The position numbers and the translations under genes are program-made. From the NCBI GenBank assembly GCA_013153575.1, contig JAADEE010000112.1:1-5660 (forward strand): 5,660 bases of DNA, in the 5' to 3' direction. Positions 5,633 through 5,660 of this stretch are shown here, one piece after another; positions within the stretch are counted from its first letter, which is position 1, and the number at the start of each line of letters is the position of its first letter. The DNA comes from Chlorobiota bacterium (GTDB lineage Bacteria; Bacteroidota; Bacteroidia; Bacteroidales; JAADGE01). The notes below the pieces were generated by a model, which saw only the letters and a list, made by a program, of their open reading frames with translations, did not search any database and was not told the origin of the DNA.

Positions 5633-5660
5633 ATGATTTTATCATTATATAAAGAATTTT
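5633..5660 (+). CDS. Possible first nine codons of a divergent plus-strand gene (truncated by window)
   Basis: An ATG at 5633-5635 opens a frame that stays open to the window edge and reads MILSLYKEF. It begins only nine bases after the TATTTTTG box, so a transcript from that box would be nearly leaderless; the true start may instead lie beyond the window. Nine residues are too few to identify a family. Confidence 0.25.

Overview
The window is AT-rich DNA that reads as a chromosomal piece of a Bacteroidota (Bacteroidetes) bacterium, probably of the Bacteroidales/Marinilabiliales type. This placement is inference. It rests on the protein style (RuvB with a short Asn-rich tail, a sugar-phosphate nucleotidyltransferase starting MKLIIPMAGMGKRMRP, a secreted MORN-like repeat protein), the absence of clear Shine-Dalgarno sequences before the start codons, and a TAnnTTTG-type promoter box. 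No rRNA, tRNA, CRISPR array, transposase or integrase was seen.

Six genes lie on the minus strand and cover almost the whole window. In transcription order, right to left, they are: nadA (quinolinate synthase, 5439-4459); a secreted 515-residue protein of 18 MORN-like repeats (4390-2843); ruvB (Holliday-junction branch-migration motor, 2781-1771); a MNT/DUF6036-like nucleotidyltransferase (1769-1242); an 80-residue partner protein (1242-1000); and a sugar-phosphate nucleotidyltransferase (968 to beyond position 1). The gaps are 68, 61, 1, -1 and 31 nt, so the run from ruvB onward is probably one transcript. At the right edge a consensus-like promoter points outward, and the first nine codons of a possible divergent gene are visible.

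The genes do not form one pathway. nadA (NAD synthesis), ruvB (recombination) and the sugar nucleotidyltransferase (activated-sugar or envelope precursor) are housekeeping-type genes. The accessory element is the two-gene nucleotidyltransferase/80-residue cassette. It starts one base after the ruvB stop, its two genes overlap as TAATG, and it is locally much poorer in G+C than ruvB. It resembles the two-gene MNT-plus-small-partner modules, some of which are toxin-antitoxin systems, but the small protein is not a recognisable HEPN domain. This is the best candidate for under-described biology here.

Two intergenic repeats also stand out. One is a degenerate tandem array of 8-bp units between the MORN gene and ruvB. 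The other is a 26-bp interrupted palindrome between nadA and the MORN gene.
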